A DNA stretch of 35,878 bases, taken from NCBI GenBank assembly GCA_964523405.1, contig CAZGAQ010000047.1:1-35878 (forward strand), in the 5' to 3' direction. The first letter of the stretch is position 1; each line of letters begins with the position of its first letter. Source of the stretch: CAZGAQ01 sp964523405 (GTDB lineage: Bacteria; Planctomycetota; Phycisphaerae; UBA1845; Fen-1342). Under the pieces are notes generated by a model. That model ran no database searches, was not told the DNA's origin, and worked only from the letters and a program-made list of their open reading frames with translations. Below, piece after piece: positions 14,078 through 22,076 of the stretch. Position numbers and translations under genes: made by a program.

Positions 14078-15688
14078 CTAGACGCGGTGCGCGAGCAGCA
14101 CGGTGATGTCGTCGGGCTGGTTACCGCCCTCGGTAAAGCTGCGCAGGTCGGTGAGCATCTCTTTGAGCGTGGCGCTGGCGAGTTGCCCAAAGCCGTCGCA
14201 GAGGATGTTGACGAAGCGCTCCTCACCGAAGGTTTCGCCCTTGCGATTCTGAGCCGTGGTCACGCCGGCGGTGAACAACACGAGGGTTTCACCCGGTTCG
14301 AGCTGCTCGGTCAGCAGCGGGTACACCACGCTCTTGTTGAGGCTGAGTTCCGGCGGGAGGTCCTGCGGGGCCAGCGAGCGATCCTCGCCGCGGGCACTCA
14401 CGATGAACGCCCCGACATGCCCCGCGAGTGAATACTGCAGCTGCCCGGTCACCAGGTCGATCACGCCGGCAAAGCACTGCAGGCTGTGATCGCGCTGGCC
14501 GTCGTACAGCAGCCAGTTGAGCGAGCGGAGGAAGACCTGCGGCCCGTCCTGGTGCATGGCGGCGATGCGGAAGGCGGTCTGCGCCTGAGACATCAGCATG
14601 CTGGGCACGGCGCCCGTGGCGGGGGTCTGCGCGACCATGAACGCGACGCGATTGTTGGCCAGGCGGACGACGTCGTAGATGTCGCCGGTGCGCTCCCGGC
14701 CGGTTTCGCGGAAGGCGCCGAACTGCAACTCGTCCGATTGCGGCAGCTTGCGGGGCGTGATGCGGGCCTGGATTTCATGGGCCACGCTGACCTGGCCCTC
14801 GATCATCGCGGCCTTGTTGCGCGCCAGCGACTTGAACACGGCGTCGAGCTGGTACGCGAAGACGTTGGCCAGCAGGCTGAGGAAATCCAGGTCGCGGGCG
14901 TCAAAGCGCCGGCCGGAATCGCCGGTGTCGAGGTAGATCATCCCGAGCGTGCCGTCGGGCCCATTGAGCGGGCCGGCCAGGACCGACATCCGCTCGGGCA
15001 CACTGATCAGCGGGACCATGACAAACTGCCCGCGATCGAGGATGCGCGGCTTGAGGTTCTGTCCGACCTCCGGCAGGTCGAGCGTCTGCCCGGTCACGGT
15101 GCGGCCCTCCTCGTACTCCATCGGGCCGTAGTTCACGCGGCGCACGCCCATCCAGGCGCGCTGGGCCGCCAGCGTGCCGCTGAGGATCGTGAGGATCGCG
15201 TTCATCAGCTCCTCGACCGTCGTGCAGCCGGAAGCGGCGACATTCGCGCGCCCCAGGGCGTCGAACACGTCGGGGCGCAGGCTGATGGGATCGTCGGCCT
15301 TGCGGAGGATGGCGCCGATGGGGAGCTTGGACTGTGCGAAGCGTTCGAGGGCGGCGCGTGAGGTCCCCGCGGTCACGCGCGGCGCACTGCGTTCCTCGTA
15401 GTCCGGGTAGACGCGGATCGCGAAGTCGAGAATCTCGATTTCATCCCCCTCGCGCAGCTCGGTCTTGTCCACTACGAGGGTGCCGTTGAGGTGGACTTCG
15501 CAACTCGGATCGAGCGGCTCGAGCAGCCAGAGACCCACCCGCTCCGGCGTGACGACGGCCTGCTGCGCCGCGATGCGCGAGTCCTCCAGTCGGACGCGAC
15601 AGCTCTCCGCCGAGCCGAGGTACACGATCTCCTGACCGCAGACGATGTCCGCGATCATCGCTTCCTGGGCGAGTACAATCAGTCGCAT
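14078..15688 (-). CDS. FHA-GAF-SpoIIE (PP2C-like) protein with degenerate phosphatase site
   Basis: A 536-residue cytoplasmic protein. Residues of about 1-95 form an FHA-type domain (IVYLGSAESCRVRLEDSRIAAQQAVV, then VHLNGTLVVDKTELREGDEIEI). Residues of about 140-285 are GAF-like (LMNAILTILSGTLAAQRAWMGV, LGMIYLDTGDSGRRF). Residues of about 310-536 are a SpoIIE/RsbU-type phosphatase fold. Two metal ligands remain: Asp336 in TGDIYD and Asp526-Asp527 in PDDITV. The other two are lost: the Asp of the D-V-x-G-K-G loop is Gln354 (AQTPATGA), and the Asp of T-D-G-V is Ala474 (FTAGV). It may therefore be a pseudophosphatase that binds rather than cleaves phosphoprotein. It is downstream of cheB-cheX-cheY on the same strand, 246 bases after cheY with a hairpin between. 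The ATG at 15688 starts directly at the FHA strand. Confidence 0.85.
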   Translation of the reverse strand: MRLIVLAQEAMIADIVCGQEIVYLGSAESCRVRLEDSRIAAQQAVVTPERVGLWLLEPLDPSCEVHLNGTLVVDKTELREGDEIEILDFAIRVYPDYEERSAPRVTAGTSRAALERFAQSKLPIGAILRKADDPISLRPDVFDALGRANVAASGCTTVEELMNAILTILSGTLAAQRAWMGVRRVNYGPMEYEEGRTVTGQTLDLPEVGQNLKPRILDRGQFVMVPLISVPERMSVLAGPLNGPDGTLGMIYLDTGDSGRRFDARDLDFLSLLANVFAYQLDAVFKSLARNKAAMIEGQVSVAHEIQARITPRKLPQSDELQFGAFRETGRERTGDIYDVVRLANNRVAFMVAQTPATGAVPSMLMSQAQTAFRIAAMHQDGPQVFLRSLNWLLYDGQRDHSLQCFAGVIDLVTGQLQYSLAGHVGAFIVSARGEDRSLAPQDLPPELSLNKSVVYPLLTEQLEPGETLVLFTAGVTTAQNRKGETFGEERFVNILCDGFGQLASATLKEMLTDLRSFTEGGNQPDDITVLLAHRV

Positions 15689-15873
15689 CCGTGCCACACT
15701 CCGGCTGGTTCCGGGGACCTGCGCGCCGAACCCGCTGCGACGTGGGCACCGGCCGCGGGGCGTCCGCGCCAAACGGGGCGCCGCCGCCGGTGTGCCGCGA
15801 GTTCGCTTCCGCCCCGCATGGTAACCGCGCCCCCCGCCGCCGACCAGACCCTACCCGCGGCGCGGTCGTGGGT

Positions 15874-15899
15874 CCGGGGTCCGCGCGGCGGAACCCCGG
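15874..15899 (-). terminator. Terminator-like hairpin after cheY
   Basis: CCGGGGTCCGC (15874-15884) pairs with GCGG-A-ACCCCGG (15888-15899) around a 3-base loop, giving 11 pairs with one bulged A. On the minus strand it begins 35 bases after the cheY stop. No T-run follows. It probably ends or weakens the che transcript before the FHA-GAF-SpoIIE gene. Confidence 0.5.
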
Positions 15900-15934
15900 C
15901 GCACGGTCGCGCCCCCCCTGCCGATGCGCGGGGC

Positions 15935-16303
15935 CTAGGCGGCCGGCGCGCCGATCACGCCCTTGACCTTGGCGGCCAACTGATCCGGAGAGAACGGCTT
16001 GATCAGGTAATCGTTGGCACCGGTCTTGATGGCTTCAATCACGCGGGACTTCTCGGCTTCGGTCGTCACCATGATGACGGGCGTCTTTTTCCCGGCCTGA
16101 CGGAGTGCCCGGAGGGCGTCGATGCCGCTCATTTTGGGCATGTTCCAGTCGAGGAGAATCAGGTCGAAGTCCGTCGCCGTGGCGGCTTTCACCGCTTCCA
16201 TGCCGTCGCCGGCCTCGGTCGCGTCGGTGATGCCGACAATACCGAGGGCCTTGATCACGATGCGGCGGATCGTCAGAGAGTCATCCACTACGAGTGCTTT
16301 CAT
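15935..16303 (-). CDS. cheY: CheY-like single-domain response regulator
   Basis: A 122-residue receiver domain with nothing attached. The acidic pocket is Asp7-Asp8 (VVDDSL), the phosphoacceptor is Asp52 (LLDWNMP), the switch Thr is at about 80 (MVTTEAEK) and the conserved Lys is Lys102 (IKPF). The LDWNMPKMSG and TTEAEKSRV blocks are those of chemotaxis-type CheY proteins. It would carry phosphate from a histidine kinase to a motor or other target; the kinase is not in the window. It lies 10 bases after cheX, which encodes a CheY-P phosphatase, so the pair forms a signal-and-reset unit. AGAGGTG precedes the ATG at 16303; the longer frame runs into the cheX gene and was rejected. Confidence 0.88.
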   Translation of the reverse strand: MKALVVDDSLTIRRIVIKALGIVGITDATEAGDGMEAVKAATATDFDLILLDWNMPKMSGIDALRALRQAGKKTPVIMVTTEAEKSRVIEAIKTGANDYLIKPFSPDQLAAKVKGVIGAPAA

Positions 16304-16313
16304 CGCCGCACCT

Positions 16314-16775
16314 CTAGTTGGGGTTGTACGTGACTTCCATGCTGAACGCGCCCGCGTCCGACGTGAACGCAACCTCCAGCCACACCGACTTGCTCGGGTA
16401 CTTGAGCTTGTACCCGGCACCTTCGACGACGGTGGGCAGGCCCAGCTCCAGCGGCGGGTCGTGATCGAACTTCGCCTTCGCCGAGCCGGCGACCATGTTG
16501 ACCAGTTCCGAAATGGCGTCGACCACCTCTTCGTTCACCTTCGGCAGCTCCGTCCCCAGCATGCGCCCGGCGAGACTCAGCGCGGTCTCCGGCGGGAACC
16601 GCAGGGCCACCACGCCGCTCACCTGACCGCTGAGACCCACCAGCGAGGTGAGACTCGGCGTGTCGCTCTGCTCGTTGCTGACCTTCACCCCGTTGCGCTT
16701 CGGCCGCACGCTCAGCATCGTGTTGAATACGCTGTCTACGGCCTCAATGAAGGGGTTGATGTAATTGACGTTCAC
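16314..16775 (-). CDS. cheX: CheX-type CheY-P phosphatase
   Basis: A 153-residue protein of the CheX/CheC/FliY phosphatase group, which removes phosphate from CheY. It opens with the CheX lead (NVNYINPFIEAVDSVFNTML). Its single active-site helix carries the E-x-x-N motif as Glu90 and Asn93 (DAISELVNMVAGSAK). One such motif, rather than two, points to CheX. The start is GTG at 16775, with GGAGGA seven bases upstream, a strong site that decides the start. It precedes cheY by 10 bases. The 194-base gap from cheB suggests its own promoter or processing. By family knowledge CheX acts as a dimer on CheY-P in the cytoplasm. Confidence 0.87.
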   Translation of the reverse strand: MNVNYINPFIEAVDSVFNTMLSVRPKRNGVKVSNEQSDTPSLTSLVGLSGQVSGVVALRFPPETALSLAGRMLGTELPKVNEEVVDAISELVNMVAGSAKAKFDHDPPLELGLPTVVEGAGYKLKYPSKSVWLEVAFTSDAGAFSMEVTYNPN

Positions 16776-16855
16776 AGTTGGTCCTCCGTCGGGATTGGGC
16801 TCCGACGTCGACTGACGGGCTTACTCCACACTCCGACCGCGCACCCAACGCCGGT

Positions 16856-16876
16856 CAGACAGTACAACCTTGTCTG
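16856..16876 (-). promoter_or_regulatory. Dyad in the cheB-cheX gap, possible operator
   Basis: CAGACA (16856-16861) and TGTCTG (16871-16876) form a perfect 6-bp dyad with a 9-base spacer, about 80 bases before the cheX start codon. It could be a regulator site or a small hairpin in the cheB-cheX message. A dyad of this size can arise by chance. Confidence 0.25.
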
Positions 16877-16969
16877 CTACATCGTCCGGATGCGGGGGCG
16901 AGTTTGCGATTTTCACTGCACGTCCCGCGTCGGCCGAAAGGTCAGCGCCCTTATCAGACGGACCGCGCG

Positions 16970-18037
16970 CTACTTCGCGGGCGCCGGCTGCCCGCTCTGC
17001 ACCAGCCGGGCAATCGTGGCCGGGATCTTGGGCAGCGCCGCAACGTGCTGCACCGCGCCCGCCTCGGCCGCCGCTTTCGGCATGCCATACACCAGCGAGG
17101 TGGCCTCGTCCTGCCCGACGGTCAGGGCACCGGCCCCGGCGAGCTCCACAAGTCCCGCAGTGCCGTCGCGGCCCATGCCGGTCATGATCACGCCGACCGT
17201 GCGGGTCGGGCAGACCCGGGCGAGCGCGCTGAACATGACGTCCACCGAAGGGCGATGTCCGGACACCGGCGGCCCGCCATCGAGCTCCGTGACAATTTGC
17301 GTGCCGCGCCGCACGAATTTCAGGTGCCGGTCGCCCGGCGCCACCAGAATCGTCCCCTGCTGCAGCACCTCACCGTGCGTGGCCTCACGGACCCGCATCG
17401 CGCAGGCCGCGTCGAGGTGCTTGGCGAACGCGAGGGTGAACTGGGCCGGCATGTGCTGCGTGATCACGATCGGCAGGAAGTCGCTCGGGAAGGCCGGGAG
17501 CATCTGGTGGAGGGTCTGCGGCCCGCCGCAACTGATGCCGATGGCGACGACCCAGCCGGTCGTGCGGTTCGGAGGCAACTGGGGGGCGGCGCTGTCCGGG
17601 CCGCCCTGCACGAGCTTGCGTGCGCGGCCCTTTGCGGCGGCCGCCGCCAGGACCTTGTCCTGGAGCAGCTTCTGGAATTCGGGGCGACTCACGCGCGCCG
17701 CGGCCTGCGGCTTGGTCACATAGTCGAACGCACCCTTGTTCAGGGCTTCGAAGGTCACCCGGGCACCGGCCTGGGTCAGCGTCGAAACCATCAGGAAGCT
17801 CACCGGCAGCTTCCCGGCGGCGCGCTCGAGGACACCGATGCCGTTGAGGTTGGGCATCTCGACGTCGAGCGTGACCACATCGGGGCGCAGGGAGGCGATC
17901 TTCTTGAGGGCGTCGATGCCGTCCACGGCCTGCCCGACGACCTGGATGCGCGGATTGGGACTCAGCGCCCCGGTTACGAACGAGCGCATCAGCGCGCTGT
18001 CGTCGACAACCAGAACGCGGACGAGTGGCCCGTTCAT
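16970..18037 (-). CDS. cheB: CheB-like protein-glutamate methylesterase, receiver plus esterase
   Basis: A 355-residue protein with the CheB layout. The receiver domain is residues 1-115: Asp12-Asp13, phosphoacceptor Asp58 in TLDVEMPNLNG, and TKP at 108-110. A linker of about 45 residues follows. The methylesterase domain is about 160-350. The catalytic triad is Ser169 (GISCGG), His195 (TQHMP) and Asp291 (MTGMGRDG). The oxyanion strand and the GRDG loop are intact, so it should be active in removing methyl groups from chemoreceptor glutamates or deamidating glutamines. The serine loop reads G-I-S-C-G-G where G-A-S-T-G-G is usual. GAGGTG precedes the ATG by eight bases. It leads the block read on to cheX and cheY, with no cheR, cheA, cheW or receptor gene present. 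Confidence 0.9.
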   Translation of the reverse strand: MNGPLVRVLVVDDSALMRSFVTGALSPNPRIQVVGQAVDGIDALKKIASLRPDVVTLDVEMPNLNGIGVLERAAGKLPVSFLMVSTLTQAGARVTFEALNKGAFDYVTKPQAAARVSRPEFQKLLQDKVLAAAAAKGRARKLVQGGPDSAAPQLPPNRTTGWVVAIGISCGGPQTLHQMLPAFPSDFLPIVITQHMPAQFTLAFAKHLDAACAMRVREATHGEVLQQGTILVAPGDRHLKFVRRGTQIVTELDGGPPVSGHRPSVDVMFSALARVCPTRTVGVIMTGMGRDGTAGLVELAGAGALTVGQDEATSLVYGMPKAAAEAGAVQHVAALPKIPATIARLVQSGQPAPAK

Positions 18038-18253
18038 CGGCGCACCTCACACGATCGACCGGCGCACGGCGCCGGGCAAAGACCTGTCTCCCAGGGGAAT
18101 CATCGTCCCGAATGCGGTACGAGTTTCGCCCGGGTACCGCGGGAGCGTGCCCCGGGGACCCCGGGCCCGGCACGTCGTGCCGGCCGACGCTCCGCGTCCG
18201 CCGACGGCGTAATGGTTACCGGGCCAGCGCCTGCCAGCGCCGCGGATTTGCAT

Positions 18254-18282
18254 TTGACAGAATGCACCCGGCGGACGATACT
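18254..18282 (+). promoter_or_regulatory. Promoter of the tRNA-Asp gene
   Basis: A perfect -35 box TTGACA (18254-18259) and GATACT (18277-18282) are separated by 17 bases. Transcription would start near 18289, leaving a 45-base leader before the mature tRNA end. This is the best sigma-70-type promoter in the window. Confidence 0.65.
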
Positions 18283-18333
18283 TAGGGTTCGCATCGCCGG
18301 AGCGGCCGTAGACCCCCGGCGAAGGCGGCGATT

Positions 18334-18407
18334 GGGGTCGTAGCTCAATTGGTTAGAGCGCTGCCCTGTCACGGCAGAGGTTGCGGGTTCGAGTCCCGTC
18401 GACCTCG
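18334..18407 (+). tRNA. tRNA-Asp (anticodon GTC)
   Basis: A complete 74-base cloverleaf. The acceptor GGGGTCG pairs with CGACCTC (one G-T pair), with discriminator G at 18407. The D arm is GCTC...GAGC. The anticodon stem is CTGCC/GGCAG with loop CTGTCAC, so the anticodon is GTC at 18368-18370. The T arm is GCGGG-TTCGAGT-CCCGT. The CCA end is not encoded. No integrase or duplicated 3' end lies nearby, so it shows no sign of use as an integration site. Confidence 0.97.
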
Positions 18408-18500
18408 TTCCTTCCCGATCGCCCCCCACGTCCGATTCCCAGCATTGGAGCGCCTTGCGCGGGCGCCGCGGGCCGCCGTAGTCTCCGTTCCCACAGTGAG

Positions 18501-19889
18501 TTACGCGTATCCCTCGCCAGCGGCATGGGTGCCTGCGGGCCGGGCCAGAAGGCGCTCGCGCCGGGCGAGCCCGACGACGAGGCAGAGTCCGTAGAGCAAG
18601 AGCTGGATGCTCGCCCGGGCCAGCGCCGTCAGCGCCGCGCCGCGCACCGGATGAGGTCCGGGAATCAATGTGATCGCGGCCGTCACGGTCACCGCGAGCG
18701 TGAGCAACTGGGCGGGGACCTGGAGCCAGAAAAGACGCATCTGCGTGGTGGCGACTCCCCAGATCGTCGTCAGCAGTGCCAGGCACTGGGCCACGATGAT
18801 CAGGCGGAACTCGCTGTTGAATTGCGCGTAATCCGGTCGGTAGAGCGTCCGCAAAATCCACTCGCCCCAGCCGAAGACGACCGCGAGCGCCCCCAGCCCG
18901 ATGCCCAGCGCCAGCAGCGTCAGCTTCCCCATCAGCCGCCACCACGCGCGCAGATCGTGCTGGTAGTACCACGACAGGCGGTTGGCGGCGGTGTTGCCCG
19001 CCTGGATCAGAATCAGGTTGCCCGCCATCGTGATGTACGCGAGCGCGCCGAAATAACCCAATTGCGCCGGACCGTCCGGCGTGTGCTTGTCCGCGAACAC
19101 CCAGCGCGGGAACGTGTCGCACAGGTTGATCGTGACGGCCACCAGCCCCAACGGTACCGTCTGGGCGATCACGGCCCGCACACCGGCTCCATCCCAATGC
19201 AGTGCCGCGGGGCGCCAGCCCAGCACGCGCGGCCGATCGAACAGCAGGTAGCTCAGGATAAAGCCCAGCGCGTAGAGCAGGCTCGCCAGGCCGGCGCCCT
19301 CGGCCAGTCGCTCCGGCGGAATCTGTCCGGTCGACAGACGCAGGTGGTACCACGGCAGCAAGACAGCGAAGGGCAGGAACAGCGTGAGGCCGCGTAGCAC
19401 GCATGACGTCGCGAACAGGTCCAGGCGTTCGCGGCGCTGGTACGTCCCCCACCCGAATTCCGACAGGGACCAGACCAGTTGCGCGATGAAAACGCCGCCC
19501 AGGATGAGCAGGCTGGCCGCGCTCGCGCCCGCATGCGTCTGCCACACGACGATCAGTCCCAGCGCCAGTCCCGCCGGGATCAGGGTCAACTGGCGTGCCG
19601 CGAGATACGTGCCGACGGTGAAGCGATCGCGCACGTCGGCGATCAACGCGCTGCGCAACTCCAGCCCGCACAGCAGCAGGATGGGGGTGGCAATCGCGAC
19701 GCTCAGCAGGTACTGCCCCAGGATGGCCGGTGAGGCCAGCTTCGCCAGCAGCACCTGCACGCCCAGGTGGCAGATGTGGTAGAAGCCGCTGCCGCCCACG
19801 GCGTACAGCAGGTTCAGGGAAAAGGAACGGCGCGGGGGCGCGCCACCCGCGTTGAGTTGCGAATCGATGCTCGGCGGGACCTCAGTCAA
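18501..19889 (-). CDS. Polysaccharide/O-antigen flippase-like membrane protein
   Basis: A 462-residue polytopic protein with about 12 or more membrane segments and short loops. It resembles the oligosaccharide-flippase (Wzx/MviN-like, MOP superfamily) exporters. It opens with LLYAVGGSGFYHICHLGVQVLLAKLASPAILGQYLLSVAIATP, the usual helix 1-2 pattern with an A-x-x-L-G-x-Y-x-L-x-x-A motif. Later segments include YFGALAYITMAGNLILIQAG. Such proteins move lipid-linked sugars across the inner membrane during exopolysaccharide or O-antigen assembly. The only in-frame start that includes the first helix is TTG at 19889, with GGAG six bases upstream. It lies 69 bases after the secreted 291-residue protein and may end that operon. 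The substrate is unknown. Confidence 0.75.
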   Translation of the reverse strand: MTEVPPSIDSQLNAGGAPPRRSFSLNLLYAVGGSGFYHICHLGVQVLLAKLASPAILGQYLLSVAIATPILLLCGLELRSALIADVRDRFTVGTYLAARQLTLIPAGLALGLIVVWQTHAGASAASLLILGGVFIAQLVWSLSEFGWGTYQRRERLDLFATSCVLRGLTLFLPFAVLLPWYHLRLSTGQIPPERLAEGAGLASLLYALGFILSYLLFDRPRVLGWRPAALHWDGAGVRAVIAQTVPLGLVAVTINLCDTFPRWVFADKHTPDGPAQLGYFGALAYITMAGNLILIQAGNTAANRLSWYYQHDLRAWWRLMGKLTLLALGIGLGALAVVFGWGEWILRTLYRPDYAQFNSEFRLIIVAQCLALLTTIWGVATTQMRLFWLQVPAQLLTLAVTVTAAITLIPGPHPVRGAALTALARASIQLLLYGLCLVVGLARRERLLARPAGTHAAGEGYA

Positions 19890-19958
19890 CGGTGACTCCG
19901 GCGCGGCACCGCGGCGCCGGCAGCGCCGCAGGTGCGGGACCGGCGGCTACGGCGCCCG

Positions 19959-20834
19959 CTACGGGAGCGGCAGGTCGTCGCCCGTCACCGGCAACACCAG
20001 GCTCTCGATTGTGGGGGACACATCCAGCACCAACTGCATCTCGTTGGTGGCGCCGGCGCCTTCGAGCAACAGGACGACGCACTTTTCGCCGGCCTTGGTC
20101 GTCATGGGCCGCTCGCGCGAACGGAGTGGCTTCATGGCGGCGTCATAGAAGCTGGCGCTCTGGACGTTGTCCGCCTTTTGCTTGTATTGGAGCACAACCG
20201 ACTGCCCCGGCGGCGGGGTTTCGAGCTCGCTCGCCGGTACGACGCGCACCTCGATGCCCAGCTCGGACAGGCGCGGGTGCTCGAGCGCTTTGCCTTCGTA
20301 CTGCGACGGGTTCACGATCGTGACCTTCTCCGTCTTGCCGGCCATCACGATCTTGATCTCGCCGCGCACGTGCTTGAGGGTCTTGGCCACACGGGCGGCC
20401 ATCTTCAGCGGGCGGGTCGCGAGTTGCAGCCCGCCTTCCTGCAGCCGCGCCGCCGGGAGCGACTGCGGCCGCATGGTGTTGCGGTCCTCATCGGTGATCG
20501 AGTTGGGATCGAGCATGGCGCGGCCGGAGTCGTCCACGACTTCGGAGAGGATGACGTTGCCGTAGCGAGAGATTTCCTTGAGGCGTTCGCCGCGGATGCG
20601 CACGAGCATGGCGAAGTTGGACTCGGACTCCGAGCGCTCCGGCGTGTCGTTGTAGCGCATGCGCACCTCGCGCATGGCGATGATCTCGGCCCGCAGCGGG
20701 CCTTCATCGTACACGACGGCGGGCGCATTCGGGTCCGCGGGCTTGGCGGGCGTAGGCGGCGTCGGAGCCGGACCCTGAGCGCGGCTCACCAGGCTCAATC
20801 CCAACAGGCACACCAGCAGTGTCATCCGTTGCAT
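19959..20834 (-). CDS. Secreted protein of unknown function, 291 residues
   Basis: I do not recognise this family. A signal peptide covers about residues 1-20 (MQRMTLLVCLLGLSLVSRAQ). A Pro/Ala linker (PAPTPPTPAKPADPNAP) follows, then about 250 residues of mixed alpha/beta character. A charged segment (AEIIAMREVRMRYNDTPERSESESNFAMLVRIRGERL) may be one long beta-strand pair. The C-terminal half has repeated strand-like hydrophobics (KCVVLLLEGAGATNEMQLVLDV). No catalytic motif, lipobox or sorting tail is seen, so it is probably periplasmic. GGGAGG lies eight bases before the ATG, a strong start. It lies 63 bases after the isomerase-like gene and 69 before the flippase gene, so it is likely in one operon with them. 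Confidence 0.75.
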   Translation of the reverse strand: MQRMTLLVCLLGLSLVSRAQGPAPTPPTPAKPADPNAPAVVYDEGPLRAEIIAMREVRMRYNDTPERSESESNFAMLVRIRGERLKEISRYGNVILSEVVDDSGRAMLDPNSITDEDRNTMRPQSLPAARLQEGGLQLATRPLKMAARVAKTLKHVRGEIKIVMAGKTEKVTIVNPSQYEGKALEHPRLSELGIEVRVVPASELETPPPGQSVVLQYKQKADNVQSASFYDAAMKPLRSRERPMTTKAGEKCVVLLLEGAGATNEMQLVLDVSPTIESLVLPVTGDDLPLP

Positions 20835-20897
20835 GCGCGCAACCTCCCACAGAGTACGATTTCCAGCCGCAAATAACGCCAGCCGAACCCGCGGCGC

Positions 20898-21665
20898 TCA
20901 CCGCGCGACGGGTCGACTGCACAAGGTCTGCATATAATCCCGGCCCTGCCGCAGCGCGTCAACACCGGCCGGGCCGTCATGTCGGACGACGAGTGCCGCT
21001 TCCTGTGCGGTCACTTCGGGCCAGGCGAGCACGGCGCGCAGGTCCACCGCGCCATGGCCATACGGAACCTCCTCGAGTTGCGCGCCTTGCCGGCGCACGT
21101 CGCGGAGGTACACCACCCCCACGCCCGCCAGGGACGTGGGCACCGCCCCCGCCAGCCGCGCCGTGTCCACCGCGCTGCGCAACGTCCGGCACCCCAGGCG
21201 ACCGATCTGCTCCGCCAGTCGCGTCGGGTCGGCATCGGGGTCGAGCACGCTCGTGGTAATGTCGAAGCGATCGGACTGGGAAGCCACCTCCCCCAAGAGC
21301 TCGCGCGCCAGTTCCCCGCCCTGCGCGGACGTCACGCCGCCCACGGTTACGCCCGCGCGCCGCACGCCCAAGTCCGCGCACAGCGCGAGGGTCTCACGAA
21401 ACAGGTGTAAGCGCTCTTCCGCCCGCGCCGGATCCGCCAGCCCCGCACCCGGCAGGTCCACGGCCAGCGCGTCAAGTGATAAGCCAATACCGGATAGATA
21501 CTTGCGTAGATGTCGCCGCGCACTGGCGCCGAGGGCGCCGGGGTCCAGGTCAGGGGTGGCCGTGCTGGCATGGACTAGGTGGTAGCGCTGTTCCGCCGCG
21601 CACGTTAGGGCTGCGCGCAGCTCTCGTTGGTAAGACGGCAGCCACGCCGACAACCGGAGGCTCAT
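20898..21665 (-). CDS. Xylose-isomerase-like TIM-barrel protein, probably lacking a metal site
   Basis: A 255-residue protein resembling the sugar phosphate isomerase/epimerase (AP endonuclease 2 / xylose isomerase-like) group. It has an N-terminal strand (MSLRLSAWLPSYQREL), LSLDALAVDLPGAGLADP, a helix LFRETLALCADLGVRRAGVTVG, and near the end VVYLRDVRRQGAQLEEVPYGHGAVDLRAVL. The last block aligns with the family's H-V-K-D...PLGEG-x-V-D. The usual metal-binding His is Leu here (YLRD), and I cannot find the expected Glu ligands. Activity is therefore doubtful. The ATG at 21665 lies one base after the response-regulator stop (TGA-G-ATG), so translation is probably coupled. No substrate can be named. 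Confidence 0.7.
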   Translation of the reverse strand: MSLRLSAWLPSYQRELRAALTCAAEQRYHLVHASTATPDLDPGALGASARRHLRKYLSGIGLSLDALAVDLPGAGLADPARAEERLHLFRETLALCADLGVRRAGVTVGGVTSAQGGELARELLGEVASQSDRFDITTSVLDPDADPTRLAEQIGRLGCRTLRSAVDTARLAGAVPTSLAGVGVVYLRDVRRQGAQLEEVPYGHGAVDLRAVLAWPEVTAQEAALVVRHDGPAGVDALRQGRDYMQTLCSRPVAR

Positions 21666-21666
21666 C

Positions 21667-22053
21667 TCACTTCGCCAGCAGGCGGCCGACGGTGTCGACC
21701 AGTTGCTCCATGCGGAACGGCTTGTGGATGTAGGCGTCCACGCCGAGCGCCTGGGCATACTGCTCGTGCCGTTTGCCCTGGTTTCCGGTGATCATGACGA
21801 CGCGCGGCCCTTGGGCGCGCGGCTTGGTCTGCCGCAGCTTTTCCAGGACGAGAAACCCGCTCTTCTGCGGCAACATGATGTCCAGAATCACCAGGTCCGG
21901 CTCCTTCTGTTCCGCAAGCGACACGGCCGCGGCGCCGTCGCGCGCCGTCAGCACGTCCGCTCCGGTGTCCGCCAGACCGACCGTGATGGCAGTGATGATG
22001 TCCGGGTCGTCGTCGACGACCAGGATCTTCTTGCCTGCGAAGTTCTCCGCCAC
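21667..22053 (-). CDS. Single-domain response regulator
   Basis: A 128-residue receiver domain with no output domain. The acidic pocket is in ILVVDDDPD, the phosphoacceptor is Asp58 (VILDIMLPQKSG), the switch Thr is in VMITGNQ and the conserved Lys is in HKPF (111). It is of the CheY/Spo0F-like stand-alone type; its style (DIMLPQKSGFLVLEKL) differs from the CheY at 15935, so they likely answer different kinases. The start is GTG at 22053 with AGGAG seven bases upstream. It leads an operon with the isomerase-like, secreted and flippase genes, behind a good promoter at 22077-22105. A link to polysaccharide export is inference from this order only. Confidence 0.88.
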   Translation of the reverse strand: MAENFAGKKILVVDDDPDIITAITVGLADTGADVLTARDGAAAVSLAEQKEPDLVILDIMLPQKSGFLVLEKLRQTKPRAQGPRVVMITGNQGKRHEQYAQALGVDAYIHKPFRMEQLVDTVGRLLAK

Positions 22054-22076
22054 GAGATTCTCCTAACCCGCGTCAC

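Noticed and set aside
18334..18410. tRNA-Asp as an integration site for a mobile element
   Set aside because: No integrase, no duplicated tRNA 3' end and no change in gene character on either side.
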